The position numbers and the translations under genes were made by a program. Of a stretch of DNA of 64,000 nucleotides, positions 27,601-42,906 are shown in pieces; position 1 is the stretch's first letter; the number at the start of each line of letters is the position of its first letter. Source of the stretch: Moniliophthora roreri (taxonomy: Eukaryota; Basidiomycota; Agaricomycetes; Agaricales; Marasmiaceae); NCBI GenBank assembly GCA_001466705.2, contig LATX02000174.1, positions 372,001 to 436,000 of the forward strand, written 5' to 3'. The notes under the pieces are model-generated. The model did no database searches, was not told the DNA's origin, and was given only the letters and a program-made list of their open reading frames with translations.

Positions 27601-28180
27601 ACTCGGCGAGAAGCAAAGACATGGAGCAAACGCAGTGAAGGGGGAGATAGGAGTTTACCTACCCGTGCTAATCGCATACTAGGAGAGCTTGATGCAGCTT
27701 CAATCTCGGCGCCGTGAAAAAGACATTTCATGATGCATGCATTGCTGACAACCGGAATCGAAACGAGGACCTATTGTGCGACAATCTGACCACCAATTAG
27801 TCAGGTAGTTAATGAGCTATTCCCTGATGGGCATGACTCGTTGAGCAACGTTGGCCACCACTATCACTGGGCTATCGCCCTCGTTCATTTCACTAATGAC
27901 CTTCATCTTCCTTCATTTTGCTTATTGCCTTGCCCTGATGTCCGAAAAATGAATTAGGGAGCCGCTAATTGGATGATTTTGTCATTAGCACTTTCAATAC
28001 GACCGGGGTAGAAATTTCCTGTAGTTTTTGGGCCTGTGACGACAGAATGAACGAAATACTACACGTGTACAGTATCAGCGTGAAATGACGAATGGTCGGT
28101 AACTCAGCGAGCTAGGTACCAATCAAGGATCGTGATGAATAAGTGTTGCATAGATTGACTAGGGGCATGCAAACGGAGAA
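24601..28180. other. Gene-poor stretch with unassigned minus-strand frames
   Basis: Two minus-strand frames have protein-like composition: 26375-26698 (ending ELELNHYFLPDDWRSE) and 25933-26184 (RLMEVIKNLKKRGLHVFPLD). They could be exons of one unknown gene, but I could not find splice sites joining them. 25356-25388 holds a short tandem array of TTGTTCGTC units. 27492-27510 carries a TGGGCG box like those before family genes, with no gene after it. Confidence 0.35.
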
Positions 28181-28975
28181 CTATGGATGTGTCACAAAGG
28201 ACGATACGTAGGAGCACTCGAGAGCAACACTTGCAATGTGGACTCTTAACCTGATTCCTAGAAGACGAGGTGATTAGCTAGGGTCATCCATGGCCAAGTT
28301 TGGTTACGTACAATGATATCTTGCCCTCACTGATCATTGACGTTTATTTTCTTAGTCTTTCAAAGATACTGTTCAGCAGGTAGAAACGTACCGGTATTGG
28401 TGCCAGTGTTCGTCATCCCTCCTCCAGTGTTCTTGACGTCGAATTTTGCGCCTGAGAAGTCATTTTGAGCGCCCCTTGTATCAGTCTCTCTTTCGGCCCC
28501 GGCGGCTACACCCCCGTCATTCCTCTCGGCAGTTTCTTCCTCGTTGCTGCTTTCATCAGTAGCTTCATCATTGTCCTTGCTCTTCTCATCTGCTTTATTC
28601 CTTTTGTCCCTCCCTGAGGTAAAAGACTTAGCTAGGGTTGTCGATACTGGTTGTGCTTAGTAACCTACGATAATCTACATCCACTGTTGTTCTTTTAGTT
28701 TTCTGAGGGTGTAGTTCGGCAGATAAAGACACACCATTATTATCACCAGTATTCGTCATACCACCCTCTCTATTCTCGCTGCGGAATTCGGCATCTCTGA
28801 AGATGTTACGAGGACCAGTATAAATGCCGCCGGCCTGTTCGTCGGTATTCTTGGCTCCATCATTAGTCGCAGTAAGTTTAGCTTGCTCGGCCCGTTTCTT
28901 CCTCAAACGTTGCATATCAGCAGTGCTGATAGGCTGGAGTGTGCTGGGTGTTTCGGTCATTGTTCTGGTTGACAT
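28181..28975 (-). CDS. Two-motif Asn/Gly protein with basic N-terminal helix (family member 5)
   Basis: Exons 28975-28735, 28613-28392 and, less surely, 28257-28181; 540 nt, 179 aa in frame. Exon 1 has a basic helix (MQRLRKKRAEQAKLTA) and the motif NIFRDAEFRSENREGG...TGDNNG; exon 2 has a charged linker (DKRNKADEKSKDNDEATDES) and NDFSGAKFDVKNTGGG...NTGTNTG. Both introns fall in phase 1 right after the motif, as in the gene at 19571, its paralogue on the opposite strand. A TATAAAA lies about 55 nt upstream. The third exon has no membrane helix and is only supported by its frame and splice sites. Function unknown. Confidence 0.68.
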
Positions 28976-30701
28976 GGGGAGGCAAATGCTGGGTTGTTTT
29001 GTCTAGGATTGTCGAATTGGGGTAAAACTTTTATACTCCTTGAGAGGGTCGCACTACACATTGAGGTGATTATCGGGGGTTGCGCTGTGCCGCGCGCCGA
29101 TACGTAAGGTAATCATGAGGAGCAACTGGGTCTCCCAAACTTAATCTCTGCGCGCTTACCCTGGTAAATTCAGGCTATATCGGGTCAGCGCTCCAGCAAA
29201 TGATTCAATTTGCTAATCTTCGTGAACGTCGCGCCGTGTTGAGAAGACTTTTAATTACATCGATAACCCCAAAGTTAAGCGCTCCATCAAACAACAGTTT
29301 GATTCGCTGTGTTATTATAGTGATCCGATAAATGTAAGTCACGACGACCTGCCGGTGGCGTAGGCCGAGTTGAGGATGCTGGGAAGTTGTTTTCAATATT
29401 GTAAGTGATGAACTCTTGGGTAAGTCTGCCTCTTGAGTGGCTCTTGATTGCTATTTTGGTGCTCTAGTTGGTGCTGGCTGCAAGCTGGGTTGTTTATGGT
29501 CTGAGGTAACAAGGAATCATCCTTATCACCTGTTATTTTCCTGAGTTTATGGAAGATAGATGTTGATGGGTCATTTTGTTTGATTCACTTCCTCTTTGGT
29601 TCTCTGTGCTCCACTCTCATTGTTGTTAGCTCAGAACTCTGACTTTTGAAGAACTGCACACTAGCACAATGTCTGCAGATTAACTGGGTCCCATGATTGC
29701 CATCAGACCCCTGGCCCACTTTGGCAAGTATTTTTTTATCCTTGTAAACCATGTATGTAGTGTAAACAGACACTGGAAAGTGAGAGTAGAAGCAGATATG
29801 AGGATGAATGCCAATAAGGAGAGCAAGTGTACTAAGTGGGAACTGGATCTGACAGATACAGTGGTATACAGTAAATTTAAAATGAAGGTAGAGGAAAAGA
29901 AAGATATGATACAATCAAGTACATAATCTATATATATGGGTGTACTAGAGACAGAATCAATAGGAGTACCCATCCAGTTAACCTATCTGTTGATCTGGGA
30001 GTAGAGACCTATAGCTGCAAGGGAGAAAACTAGATGGAAGGGTGCAATCATGCAGAACTGATCTATAATCACAGCTACACAGGAATACCTTGAATGCAAA
30101 GGGTTCCACATAAGGGCCCTAACACTAACAAGTCAGTCACTTGGGTGTCAGAGTATACCTGATTAAACATAATTGTTATCTGAAAACAGACTTTAGACAT
30201 AGACCCATATAAGATATATGTATATTCTTGAATTTTGCTCATTACTGTTATTTCTCTACTTTGAATTAATAGAATGTACATAAAGAGCTTTACTTTTAGT
30301 AACAGGCTCACCAACTGGGCTTATAGCTCCATGCAGAGTCAATTTAGACCTCTGCACGGCCTTTACAAGCTCTTTTCTTGCACATTTGCCAGTCAGTAGC
30401 TTCTGTAGAGCCAAGATTCTTATACAGATCTTGCCTTAGTGTAGAATTCCTATATACAGTACTGGTTGTTAACATCTGTGCAAGACCCTGTAAGAAGTCA
30501 GGTTGCCAGTGTCCCTTGTGTACCTTGAGTATCTTGTGTCTTGAAAGACTATTTCAAAGAATATACCCTTTTCATACCTAAAGGTTCCTCTTTTTTAAGT
30601 CTCATCTATCAGACATTTTCAGTTTTTCAAGTATATTACCTTATGTGGTTTATACCTCAGTTTGGGGAGCTAGTCAGAAGCCTATCTTTGAGAGATTGTG
30701 T

Positions 30702-31039
30702 TGTTGAGATGCCTTGCTGACAACCCTGTCCATTACTTTGATTGGTGCTGTGTTGTATAGTGTGTAGCCAGTACAAGAGAGGGTTCTCACTGTATTCTGC
30801 ACATAGTAAACTATCCTACCTCTGGTCTTTGTGTTGAGTCTCTTGTTTTATTCTTCAAGTAGAGTGTTCACACCTGATTCTGCCTTCTTGACCTCAGTTA
30901 AACTAGTACCTTGTATCTCATCTTTCTGTTTGTCTTCCCTCCTTTCTCCCAGAGTTGTGTAGCTTACCTTTAAGGTTGTGTGCTTAGTCTCTGTTCTTAA
31001 TAGTTCTATTTTGTGTGTGGTACCTCAGAAATCTCAACA
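30702..31039. mobile_element. Candidate solo LTR
   Basis: 338 bp bounded by TGTTGAGAT and ATCTCAACA, a perfect 9-bp inverted terminal pair with the TG...CA ends typical of LTRs. The 5-bp flanks (TGTGT and ACTTA) do not match, so a target duplication is not supported. It could also be one LTR of a broken element. Confidence 0.5.
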
Positions 31040-31180
31040 ACTTAGAGTACCTGTACACTGGGCTCCAAGGTGTTGAATAAGCATCAGAACATTATAGCAT
31101 CACAAACTTGTAACTAATAGACATTGAGACTTAGTTATTGAGTCAAGATTTGTGTTGGTTGTGTGTGTCAGTATGTTGTG

Positions 31181-31182
<2 letters not shown>

Positions 31183-31222
<40 letters not shown>
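31183..31222. repeat. (GA)n microsatellite
   Basis: About 20 uninterrupted GA dinucleotides within the AT-rich island; boundaries approximate to a few bases. Confidence 0.9.
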
Positions 31223-31226
<4 letters not shown>

Positions 31227-31905
31227 CTCAATATGCATTCTAGCACATTTCCTCACTTAGCACCCTGAGTAGCCCATCAACAAGTCAATTTATTTTTGCC
31301 TTGACTGTAAACCACTCCATAAAGCCATTCTAATCTCTACCAGGTCAAATTGCACTACTACTTAGCCACATAATATCCCTAATAACTCCAATCCCACATA
31401 CTAACTTCTGCAAACCCATTTACTTTCTTGTCCATCTTATTGTCTGTTGCCTGACTTATACTTCACATGATTCATAGAGTATAGAAGACACTATTAATGC
31501 CCACAGCAGTTCCCATTGGATTTAACTCTTCATTGCTCCAATTCCACAAGGCTCATTATATTTCCATTAGGGAATATGACTTAGTCACAACCATATATAT
31601 TAGTAGACTCCCTTGAGCTTTATGTATATAGACACTGCCCAGTTGAATATGTTCTCTTCAAGACTCCAATTCTGCATTTCATCCTGACCTATAAGTACAT
31701 TTGGCTTCACATATTCCCAGTGCTATATCTCCCTAATCCTCCCCCTTTCCAGCTACAGTCCTCAATTTCATGATCAGGCACAGTAATATACCAATGTCAG
31801 AGAAGGTTGAGAACAACATTCAAGACTGGTCATATATCCAATTTGCAGTAATATAGTAACATTGCTAATGAGTTTGTAGGCAACATATCTCAGACATTCC
31901 CTCTG

Positions 31906-34729
<2,824 letters not shown>

Positions 34730-35431
34730 GTCAAGAAGCAAGGAATAACGAGAAACTGAAGAGCGAGCACGGATTTAAGGCGACGCAGTGGATGGCAGCG
34801 TGTACGGGACCACGTTGGTACCCCGGGACTTGAGGTTTCGGGTCAGTATCACGCGACCTACATGAAATTCCTACCTACCGTTTCGACATGAGAACAGGCC
34901 TACAAACACGTGTATCAAGGAACACGGCGCCAATCTAAATGTCCTCAATCGCCAACGTCAGTCCTAGTACGCCGGATTTGGAAACGACCTATAGTAAGTG
35001 TTAGCTGCATGCCAGGTACAAATTATTTGTGGGTACTGGTCCGCACGAGTGCAGTCTCGATTGCCAGTCTGATAGCTTTCATGTTGATATATGAACCGAG
35101 TTGATGCACTAGGAAGGTCACAAGCGCTTGAGGCTTTTGGGGTGCCGAGTTACGACGTGAACGAGACTTAATTGATCCAGGTTGCCTCTTGGCCTCTGGG
35201 CTTCATAACACGTGTTTAGCCATTCAGGGGGTTTGGCCATGTTCATTAGGCGTTGCCTGATAGTTGAGATTCTACCGAAAAGTGAGAGAGAGACGGATGG
35301 AAAAGGGCTTGATAGAGTATCCGCACTTTTGAGCAATATAGCGCGTAAGCTACCGAGATGGCGAGTGCCAAAAAGACTCGGAGCTGGGAAAGCCGGTAAA
35401 CTTACGTCATTTTTCTGATGGCCGCGGCCCG
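34730..35431. other. Intergenic between the Cdc48 paralogue and family member 6
   Basis: Divergent promoters. No gene seen; the 123-codon minus frame at 35118-35489 shows no motif. Confidence 0.4.
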
Positions 35432-35451
35432 TGGGCGCTTCGCCGAACCAG
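35432..35451 (+). promoter_or_regulatory. Recurrent TGGGCG box
   Basis: TGGGCGCTTCGCCGAACCAG, 416 bp before the ATG at 35867. Same element as at 14451 and 21987. Confidence 0.4.
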
Positions 35452-35802
35452 AAATCATGCACGGCTACAGTATGTCCATTTGAGTTCAACAGCTAGAAGC
35501 CGCAGTATCTGATACACGTGTAAAGTGTAGATCCTCATGTTAGGGAATGAACGTGGTCTGCATAAGCTGTACTACCTGTCATTCCAATCCCCAGAAGTAA
35601 TTGATCGTGACCTTGATTTTGAAAGAACTTATGCTGTAGGGCATGTGCTTGTACGGGATGGCACGGAAAGATTCGCACAATATGGAAAGCTCGAAGATGG
35701 GACCCAAGTAATAATTGTCACATTGTTATGGTGTGGAATCTTGATTTAGGCCGTATAGGCCGCTTATTCCCTTCGAACGGCAATCTGAGGTGCTCCTCGG
35801 CT

Positions 35803-35808
35803 TATAAA
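35803..35808 (+). promoter_or_regulatory. TATA box of family member 6
   Basis: TATAAA 64 nt before the ATG at 35867. The leader that follows (ATCTCCTTCGCTAGCCGCTC) is almost the same as that of the minus-strand member at 44155. Confidence 0.6.
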
Positions 35809-35866
35809 ACTACGATCATCCATCCGTCCTCTACTTCAATACCATCATCTCCTTCGCTAGCCGCTC

Positions 35867-36459
35867 ATGTTTAACGCTAGCCGTGATTTCGACATCAATG
35901 GCGGTGCCTTCAACAACGTTGGTAGAGACCAGGTCAATAACAGTGGTAACTCCCACAACACCCACAATGACTTTAGCAAAGCAAATTTTAATAGCCGAAA
36001 TTATGGAGATGGTATGGTGAACACTGGTGTAAATGATGGTGCAGTCTCCCTCTCTAAGTATTGTCTTCGAAAAACTGATTAGCATGCATGGATCTTCAGT
36101 AACGGCTCACCATGGCATGTTCTCCAGTCCATCACCATAGCTAGTAACAGCTGAATATCATGTTAGCCAGAAGAGGTCGAAGGAAGGGAAACGAAAGGGG
36201 TCGTGACTCTTCAGGGACGCCTCCTGGATCGCGCCGTAAATACGACGACCATGACGACCACAGCAGCAGTAATGATGATGTTTATGAAGATAAACGACTT
36301 CATGCACGCCCTGCTGCGCAACCATTGCAACAAGGGGCGGAATTGAACCAGTTAGCGTTGTGGCAGCGGCTCGACGAACTGGCTTTACTCCGATTATTCT
36401 TCTTCATCACCATCTTGTTTGCTTCGATCTTCTTTTGGAAAATGTATCGTGCATCGTGA
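35867..36459 (+). CDS. Small Asn/Gly-motif protein with C-terminal membrane helix (family member 6)
   Basis: Exons 35867-36038 and 36167-36459; 465 nt, 154 aa in frame. Exon 1: MFNASRDFDINGGAFNNVGR and NDFSKANFNSRN...NTGVND. Exon 2: basic RRGRRKGNERGRD, charged linker (KYDDHDDHSSSNDDVYED), RPAAQPLQ, then LNQLALWQRLDELALLRLFF entering a single membrane helix and ending KMYRAS. The same plan as the gene at 22496. The linker DNA around CGCAACCATTGCAA is nearly identical to the linker in the Cdc48 fusion exon at 15110-15135, which shows the source of that fusion. Predicted tail-anchored; function unknown. Confidence 0.8.
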
Positions 36460-38400
36460 CGGGTTGCATGAGGCTGTAAATGTATGATTTGACCAGACTA
36501 GCGTCATTTGTTTGTGATAGTGATAGAACAAGATCGAGTGCATCCAGTTTACGCATTTCACATGCAAATGCATTGATCCGGGCTATGAACGGGGACACAC
36601 TCAACAAAGTTATGCCTTTCCCGACTCTGTAGGACCGATGATCGAGTTGGCTGCGCGAGATTCAGTTCCTCCGAGATCTTCAGCATGAATAGGTGTCTTC
36701 CCGAGTATACACGGTATCGTCAACTGTTCCGGAAGTCCAGTCAAGTAGAGTATTGTCGTTAACAAGCGTATCCCCAGGAAAAGCCTGACTCGGAGCGTCT
36801 TGGCCTCTGTTAACTTGGTGCTGTCGATTTAAACGGCGAATCTGTATAAACAGATTGGGATGAAGAATGAAAGACATAGAACTTTATGTGCTACCATGGT
36901 CTGAAAAAGAGGGACATATTTAGCCTCGAAGCGTACGCTGCACGACAAAGTTGTTAGTGAAGAGGTAATTCGAGTGAGAGCGAGGTGAAACACTTGTTAG
37001 CAAACAAAAGCGTCACCGAAGCAGCGACGGTACGAGTTGAACTGTTTCCATTGAGGCTACTAAAGCGAAAGGCATCCGTATACTTGAGAACAGTATATAA
37101 GATATATTGATCATTTTTTCCTTCCTCACCAAAGCCGACCGATCGTCCCTCTTGCTGGGACTTGGCGTTCCCAGGAGAGCTGCATCAGTTCATCGCTTTC
37201 ACATTCGAACCAGCCGCCCATCCCTGTAAGCCCGGGAAACAATCGTTCGAGATCCAGGAACGGCGATGTGGCTTGAGAGGGATTCAGAGCGGATATTTGG
37301 GTTCTGCGGCTCTGAGTCAGTCGGGGACAGTACCGATGAGCAGCAAGGGCATTTTGGCATACATACCCGGTGTAACAGGCGGAAAGTAGAATGATTTTGA
37401 CCCGAATGACAAGGCCTTCCCGTGCGTCTTGAGGTGAATACACTGTACGTGATGTCTTCAAGTATCTCTGTATACGTACACTCCCCGAGGAAAATAGTGT
37501 TATTGAAATGACAGTCGTGTATTTGAAGCCGAGGATAGCTGGAGACCAAATTAACGTTGAGAATGTGACTTTTCGCAGGCAGAAGACGCACCAAATTATT
37601 GAAAGACATGTTCTCTGCAGGTCGTTGGCCATAACTATCCAGCGAAGGTAGTGCTTCCTCCGAAGTCGCTACTATTCTTTGAATCTCCTTGGTCTGAGCA
37701 CACAAAGCGTTATTGTCTGATCCAAAAAGTGGTTCCTCGCAGTGCTCGATGATTTCAAATTGCAAAGCCCATCATCAAAGGAGATAGTATACCGAGCTGG
37801 GGGAGCAGAGCAGTTATGGCAACATCTTGCTGGTATCGGCGCTGAACCTATTATCAGTTTCGAAACCGCATGAAGAGTAGTACCGTTTATCTTATTCGGT
37901 ATCCGTTTCCCAATTTCCGAAAAGCGAGGCTTGACAACCATTGACGATGCATCGATTGAACTGCAAAAATGGGTTTTTTGCCATGAGAAGAGAGGAAACC
38001 TGAAGAGGGAAGGAAGGATTGAACAGACGATTGCAATGACGTTGCGGAGAGAGATGATCACCGCCGGCGGGGCTCTAAACGACTACGGCATTTCCCGTAA
38101 TCCTTATGATTGGTCTAGACCCCAACACGCGGCTTTCTTCTATTTCGTTCATCGTCGAAAACCGCCGAAAGGACGATTTGGGGTATGGCAACTTTCCCAC
38201 TTCTGCATATGGGTGCTTCTGACATGTTATCGAGTCTCAAAGATAAAATGACCTAGGTGAACTTCGACTTGGTACCCTGCTACGCTCGTGTTCGAAGCTT
38301 GTTGGTGTTCTTTTAGTGATGCTCCTCCTTTGCTTTTCTTATACCGATACCCATCGTATCAGCTTTCGAAGTTCGCAACAACTACATGCGAGGTTTCGGC
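36460..38400. other. Stretch with possible unknown minus-strand gene
   Basis: Two overlapping minus-strand frames, 37672-38061 (ending in ARYTISFDDGL...) and 37199-37765 (QFEIIEHCEEPLFGSDNNAL, later LQIHDCHFNNTIFLGECTYT), have protein-like composition and could be exons of one spliced gene or a frameshifted relic. I could not fix the junction and recognise no domain. The first 250 bases are the 3' flank of family member 6. Confidence 0.35.
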
Positions 38401-38449
38401 ACAACGGCGACCTGCCTTTCTCTGAACCACCGAGAACTTAATCCAATAA

Positions 38450-38560
38450 CTGAAGCAAAGCTGGAGGAAGCAACGTTCGGAAGTTGTGGGCTTTTGATAA
38501 TGGTGCGTCATCCTTCCTACTGTTATGCTCTTCACACCAATAACACGCACAATACAGATT
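38450..38560 (+). repeat. Short repeat R3, copy 1
   Basis: AGCTGGAGGAAGCAA and the following ~100 bases match 53276-53390 in the same orientation, diverged. Confidence 0.45.
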
Positions 38561-38799
38561 AATCTAATTCGGATATACCCTGCCAATACGATGCCGCATT
38601 CGGGGTGTTAGAAATAGGAAAGGTGTTGCTGTTGGAGCAGGAGATGCTAGAGTAGAGACTCAAGTGGCTTGAATGAGTGGTTCTGAGGACTACATGTCGA
38701 CCAAACGGGAAGAAAGGCTGTCCAGGTGGGTATCCCTGGAACCTATTTTCATTTGCTCTATATTCACGTGTCGTTTTCGCTCTTTAGCCTTTATCGTGC

Positions 38800-39070
38800 G
38801 AGGTATTACTTGAGGATCACGCGAAAACACAGCCCAATAAATTCCTCAAAGCGTCGCGTAACCCTCGGTGGTCACATTCCCGGCAAAGCAAGGTGTCCCG
38901 ACGACAAGGCCAATGCAAGCGGATCCCTCGTGGGGAACACCCTCTTGATCCACTCCCACGTCATTTCACCCGCACGCTCCTCTCAAACCTCCTCCCATAC
39001 CGTTACCTTGCGGAATTGTCTCCTTCTGGTCGCCTACCTTTGCCACGTGGCACTTTGCCGAAATCAAGTA
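38800..39070 (+). repeat. Repeat R2, copy 1
   Basis: Matches 54480-54720 in inverted orientation. Shared DNA includes GCCACGTGGCACTT; the translated frames share YLRITRKHSPINSSK versus YSRIVRTHALMNSSK and SLCHVAL near the end. Probably relics of a duplicated coding gene; no family recognised. Confidence 0.5.
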
Positions 39071-40179
39071 ATGGCGTTTGCAGGCTCCCCACCACAACAT
39101 TCCTTGATTCCGGTGCGGAAACATCTCTCGATACGTTTAGGGACCCAGTTTGGTGGGTCTAGATGGTGCATCTCATCTGAGCGCCGCACAGCCCACGTTG
39201 AAATCCTCCGCGTTGGGATTACTAGGGGTTAGGTGGTGTCACCTACAGCTGAACCACTATTTTCCAACATAGAATTCCCATCTGGGCCGTATTTCGAACG
39301 ATCCCACCTACTCACCTCATCGCCCCTCTCACCACCTTCGAACGCCAGCATTTCCGATACCAACTTTTCCCCTGTCGTGTTTGTCACAGTACATCGGGAG
39401 GTGTCTGTTGACGTTGTCTGGAGACAAATCAAGCCAGCCAGAAGTCTGCGCTATGTCTTCGTGCCGCTGTCAACTTGAAAACACACATTCATTCGCGTGC
39501 ATACGACCTAGCTGTTGAACGTTGGGGAGGTTGAAGAGATGCACTCTGACACGTACGTTTTGTTGTCTCTTCGAACTGTCAAAATATGCTGAAATGGGAT
39601 CCATTGAAAGCACGCCATCTCGACCTGGGGCACACATACTGAACAGTACCGGCTCGGGAACATGAACAGTAATAACTCTAAAATCTCAACCCACGCAAAG
39701 CTGTAGCTAGCACGCCTCTCCGCCTCAGGTTCTCTCGGTCTCTCCTGCGCGAGCGTGAGCAATGCTACTCGCTCAGGGAGATAGGGACGGAAGCGCGTGG
39801 AGGCAGTGTGAGGAGGCAGTTTCGTACTATGCAATCGTCTTCCAGTGCAGACTGTACCCGTAGCGAGAGGAAACGCATAGTATTACAGGCCGAGTAGCTC
39901 ACTTAGGGTATCGTGCTATTATCCTCCTTGACAGATTACCGCGAAGGCCTTGGGTTTGTTGAAATGATGCATTTTTTGTTTGCACTTCATACCCGGCCAC
40001 CCTTACCACAACCGGCTAGCATTCATTGTACGAGTCAGCAACCTATGTAGTTATGACAGCAGCTAATTTATAGCGGTAGAAAGGATGTATGACATGTAGT
40101 GCTTCTAGAGGTAGGGGAACGGGATGTCCGTGAGGGTTTACGATAGAGTTCATAATGGTAGTAGTGGCAATGGTAAGAG
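39071..40179. other. Gene-poor stretch
   Basis: No supported gene. Short frames at 39233-39478 (plus) and 39508-39834 (minus) show no domain. Confidence 0.35.
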
Positions 40180-42350
40180 AGACGGATATTGCGGAGAAAG
40201 AAATAGCGTTTCGGGACCGGGTACTAGGTGGTCACAATGGGAAGAGGTAGTACCGATGACCCCAGCATAACAACTATACATCATAGGGGCAACGCAAAGT
40301 GCGGTACGAAGGATAGGCAATGTATTAGCTGAAACCGTGGCTGAAGCCCCTGCGCAGGGACAAGTTGGTAACCCCAACGTGCTTAGGCGAAGCCGACAAC
40401 GACTAGCATGGTAATGTCTCGTTGCGAGTCTTGACCGGGATTCAGAACGGCCGAATAGCTGCTCAATATGCCGAGGAACGTCAATGACGGAACGAAAGTG
40501 ACACCAGCTCGTGAATTTTGATGCCTCCGTTTGTGCATCGAGGAGACTCCTCCACGGGACCCAGGTTCCTCCTCGGAAAGGTGCACTATGTAGGGTTCTC
40601 GAGCCTCGACGATGCGAGTGACTGTTCATCGGCAGCTGCTCTTGATACCACTTGCGCTATCCCCAGTCGGAATTCTGTTACCTTGTGGTGTTGATACCAT
40701 TTCATCCCTTCCATATATATAGGATACGTCAATCTCGGATCCGTACAAGGTGATACCACGATATAGACACAAAGAGGTGTCCCTGGTAGTACCGAAGGCT
40801 CGCGGTGGTACACGGAAGATGTGCATTTAATACTATACTTCAGCTTCGGGTATGGGATGATGGAGCATCGAACAACCGCACGCCCCGGTCCTGAAGGCCA
40901 TCAGAGTACCACGGCTGGGTAAACTGCAGATGGGCGGTACGAATCCTGAATCCTGGAGATGATATACACAATATATTCCTCTTTTCCGGTTGATTGCACG
41001 GTGTAACACTTTCGGTACCTTTCTTCAGCGACGACGTCCTTGGTCCTGGTACCACTAGCAGCATCCTAAGCTGGCGGGTTGCTCTGGGTAATAGTAGGAC
41101 TGGCCCTGCTTCTGAATTTTGATGTTTACCCAGGTACTACATCCAGCGGAAAAGGCTGGCAGCGTGCTCTCGCGTGTAAAAGAGTGCCGTTTGCGTAGCC
41201 AATTGTGTCACCGACCCGGGCAGCGTTTAACGCTCGCGACGCTATGGAGTACCACGATCCGCGCAGCAGAATGGCGAACGACAGAGACGTAGGATTGGGT
41301 AGAGTGGGCTTGTAGCATCTCCGAGTCGGCATCGAGGCAGCAAAGCGAGCTCGAAGCATGAAGTGTCTTCAGGATGTCGGGCGTAGAGCGATATGGCAAT
41401 AATCAGGTCTTCTTTGCCCTCACAGCCTAGACACGGAGAGAACATCATCAAGAGAAAGAGTTCGACAACAACGACACATACCTAGCGTTTTCAAAGTTGA
41501 AAAGTAACACAGACTCCTCCTTTCCTAGAACCAGGTAACACACAGCTACCACTGACACCTGCACACGCGTAAATTTGGTTCAACGTTCTATGATCCCCGC
41601 TACGCTAGACCTCAAGACGGGTCGTGGATGGCACGGGGAGATAACGGATGCCAGACGGTGCCTCTGTAGAACCGGACATGTCAAGAGCAGCGGTGGTCTC
41701 GAGCTGCCAGTACTGTTCTGGAGAGGATAATTTCGTATCGGCGTTGAGATTGACAACAAGTGTTTCCGGTTGTGCATGAATGCTTGAAGTGGTATCGACT
41801 GCTCTGAATAGTGAGAAGGAGCGGAGAGACGAACGTGAACGTGATATCTTGTTGAAAAATGCGGGGGAAAGGGAAATGAATTGCGATTACGTGAATTGCG
41901 ATAGGAGCGGTCCAGAGAGGTGGAGGGTTGCTGGATACTGAGCTCGCCAAGATACTATTACTGCGGAGATGTCATCCGTCGTCAAGATATTTGAGATATT
42001 GAATGACCACCAAGACATACTTTGTCTATCTCTAGCATAAGTCCACCATCCAACACTATCCTTCGTCTTTTGGATCAAAGCGTCACGGTCTTCTTCGGGC
42101 AATACTTATTGAGGTTTAGCAACGTGGCTCGGGTCGTCGACTCTCGGAAACATACTAACTAGAGGCCTTAATCCTTGAACCCCGACCTATTCATGTCATG
42201 CCTATTGTTGGAAAGAACTTTGTCTGGAGGAGCGTTGATGTGATGGAAGACAGACACAAGGCAACCGAATTCCGAGTCAACCGAGCTCCGAGTCGCGGCC
42301 GGATATTTTCGCACGACCTGTACACGTGGCGGTTTGATCCACTCGAGTCA
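40180..42350 (-). repeat. Dispersed decayed repeat R1, copy 3 (best preserved)
   Basis: Co-linear with 8810-11400. The minus strand keeps several exon-like segments: near 42100-42020 PEEDRDALIQKTKDSVGWW with a following GTATGT donor; near 41775-41600 VDTTSSIHAQPETLVVNLNA and later TTAALDMSGSTEAPSGIRYL; near 41580-41490 KFTRVQVSVVAVCYLVLGK followed by GTATGT. These look like remains of a multi-exon protein gene. I do not recognise the family, and stops break the chain. Confidence 0.6.
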
Positions 42351-42591
42351 GGTTCCCAACTCGCGTCCTAGTGAACTTGAGAGCCAGGACCTTCAGTCTT
42401 CAAGCGATCATTAGATAGCAGCTCATTAAGGTCCGTAGAGATGAAAATTTGGTTAAAGATCAATGGAGAAATCATGATGGTTTGCGAAAAGGCGTCGATT
42501 GAAAGCCAGAATCCAGATCCACTCAAGTTAAGCAGTGGGAACTCAGCTGTGTACAACATGACTCTAAATCGGATAACGATAATATTGTAGA

Positions 42592-42906
42592 CTAGAGCCA
42601 ACTGCAAACGTAAAGTCCAATAGCAAGTAAAATAAAGGGCCATATCGGCATTGCTATGCGTCAACGCGACTTGATCAGTTTTTCGAAGAAACATTCTCGA
42701 CGGAAAAACGCACCATCGTACATAGGCCAATTCCCATTATAATTAGTTTGATTCCCATCCCCATTATTATTGTTTTGGGTCCCACCGTGATTATTACTAG
42801 TGTATTGGCGATTGTCGTAGTGGGTATTGTTATCGTGATACTGGTTTCCATCCACGTTAGTGAACGTGCCTTCACGAATGACAGCGTCGCTGTTGTTTTT
42901 GTACAT
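42592..42906 (-). CDS. Small Asn/Gly-motif protein with C-terminal membrane helix (family member 7)
   Basis: Exons 42906-42714 and 42653-42592; phase-1 intron with GTGCGT donor; 255 nt, 84 aa in frame. Exon 1: EGTFTNVDGNQYHDNN, then NNHGGTQNNNNGDGNQTNYN and GNWPMYDG. Exon 2 is only a membrane anchor, MPIWPFILLAIGLYVCSWL. The closest relative is the gene at 44155, whose anchor differs by a few residues. The short length and lack of a linker make it the minimal form of the family: assembly-type motif plus one helix. Predicted tail-anchored in an intracellular membrane (inference). Confidence 0.77.

Larger units (their letters stand above)
29400..31905. other. AT-rich, repeat-laden, gene-poor island
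   Basis: No convincing exon in 2.5 kb directly 3' of the Cdc48 gene on the minus strand. It contains a candidate solo LTR (30702-31039) and a GA microsatellite. The base composition contrasts with the genic sequence on both sides. Best read as transposon debris. Confidence 0.5.

Noticed and set aside
31183..31222. Possible CRISPR or satellite array
   Set aside because: It is a plain GA dinucleotide run; no spacer-repeat pattern occurs anywhere in the window, as expected for a eukaryote.
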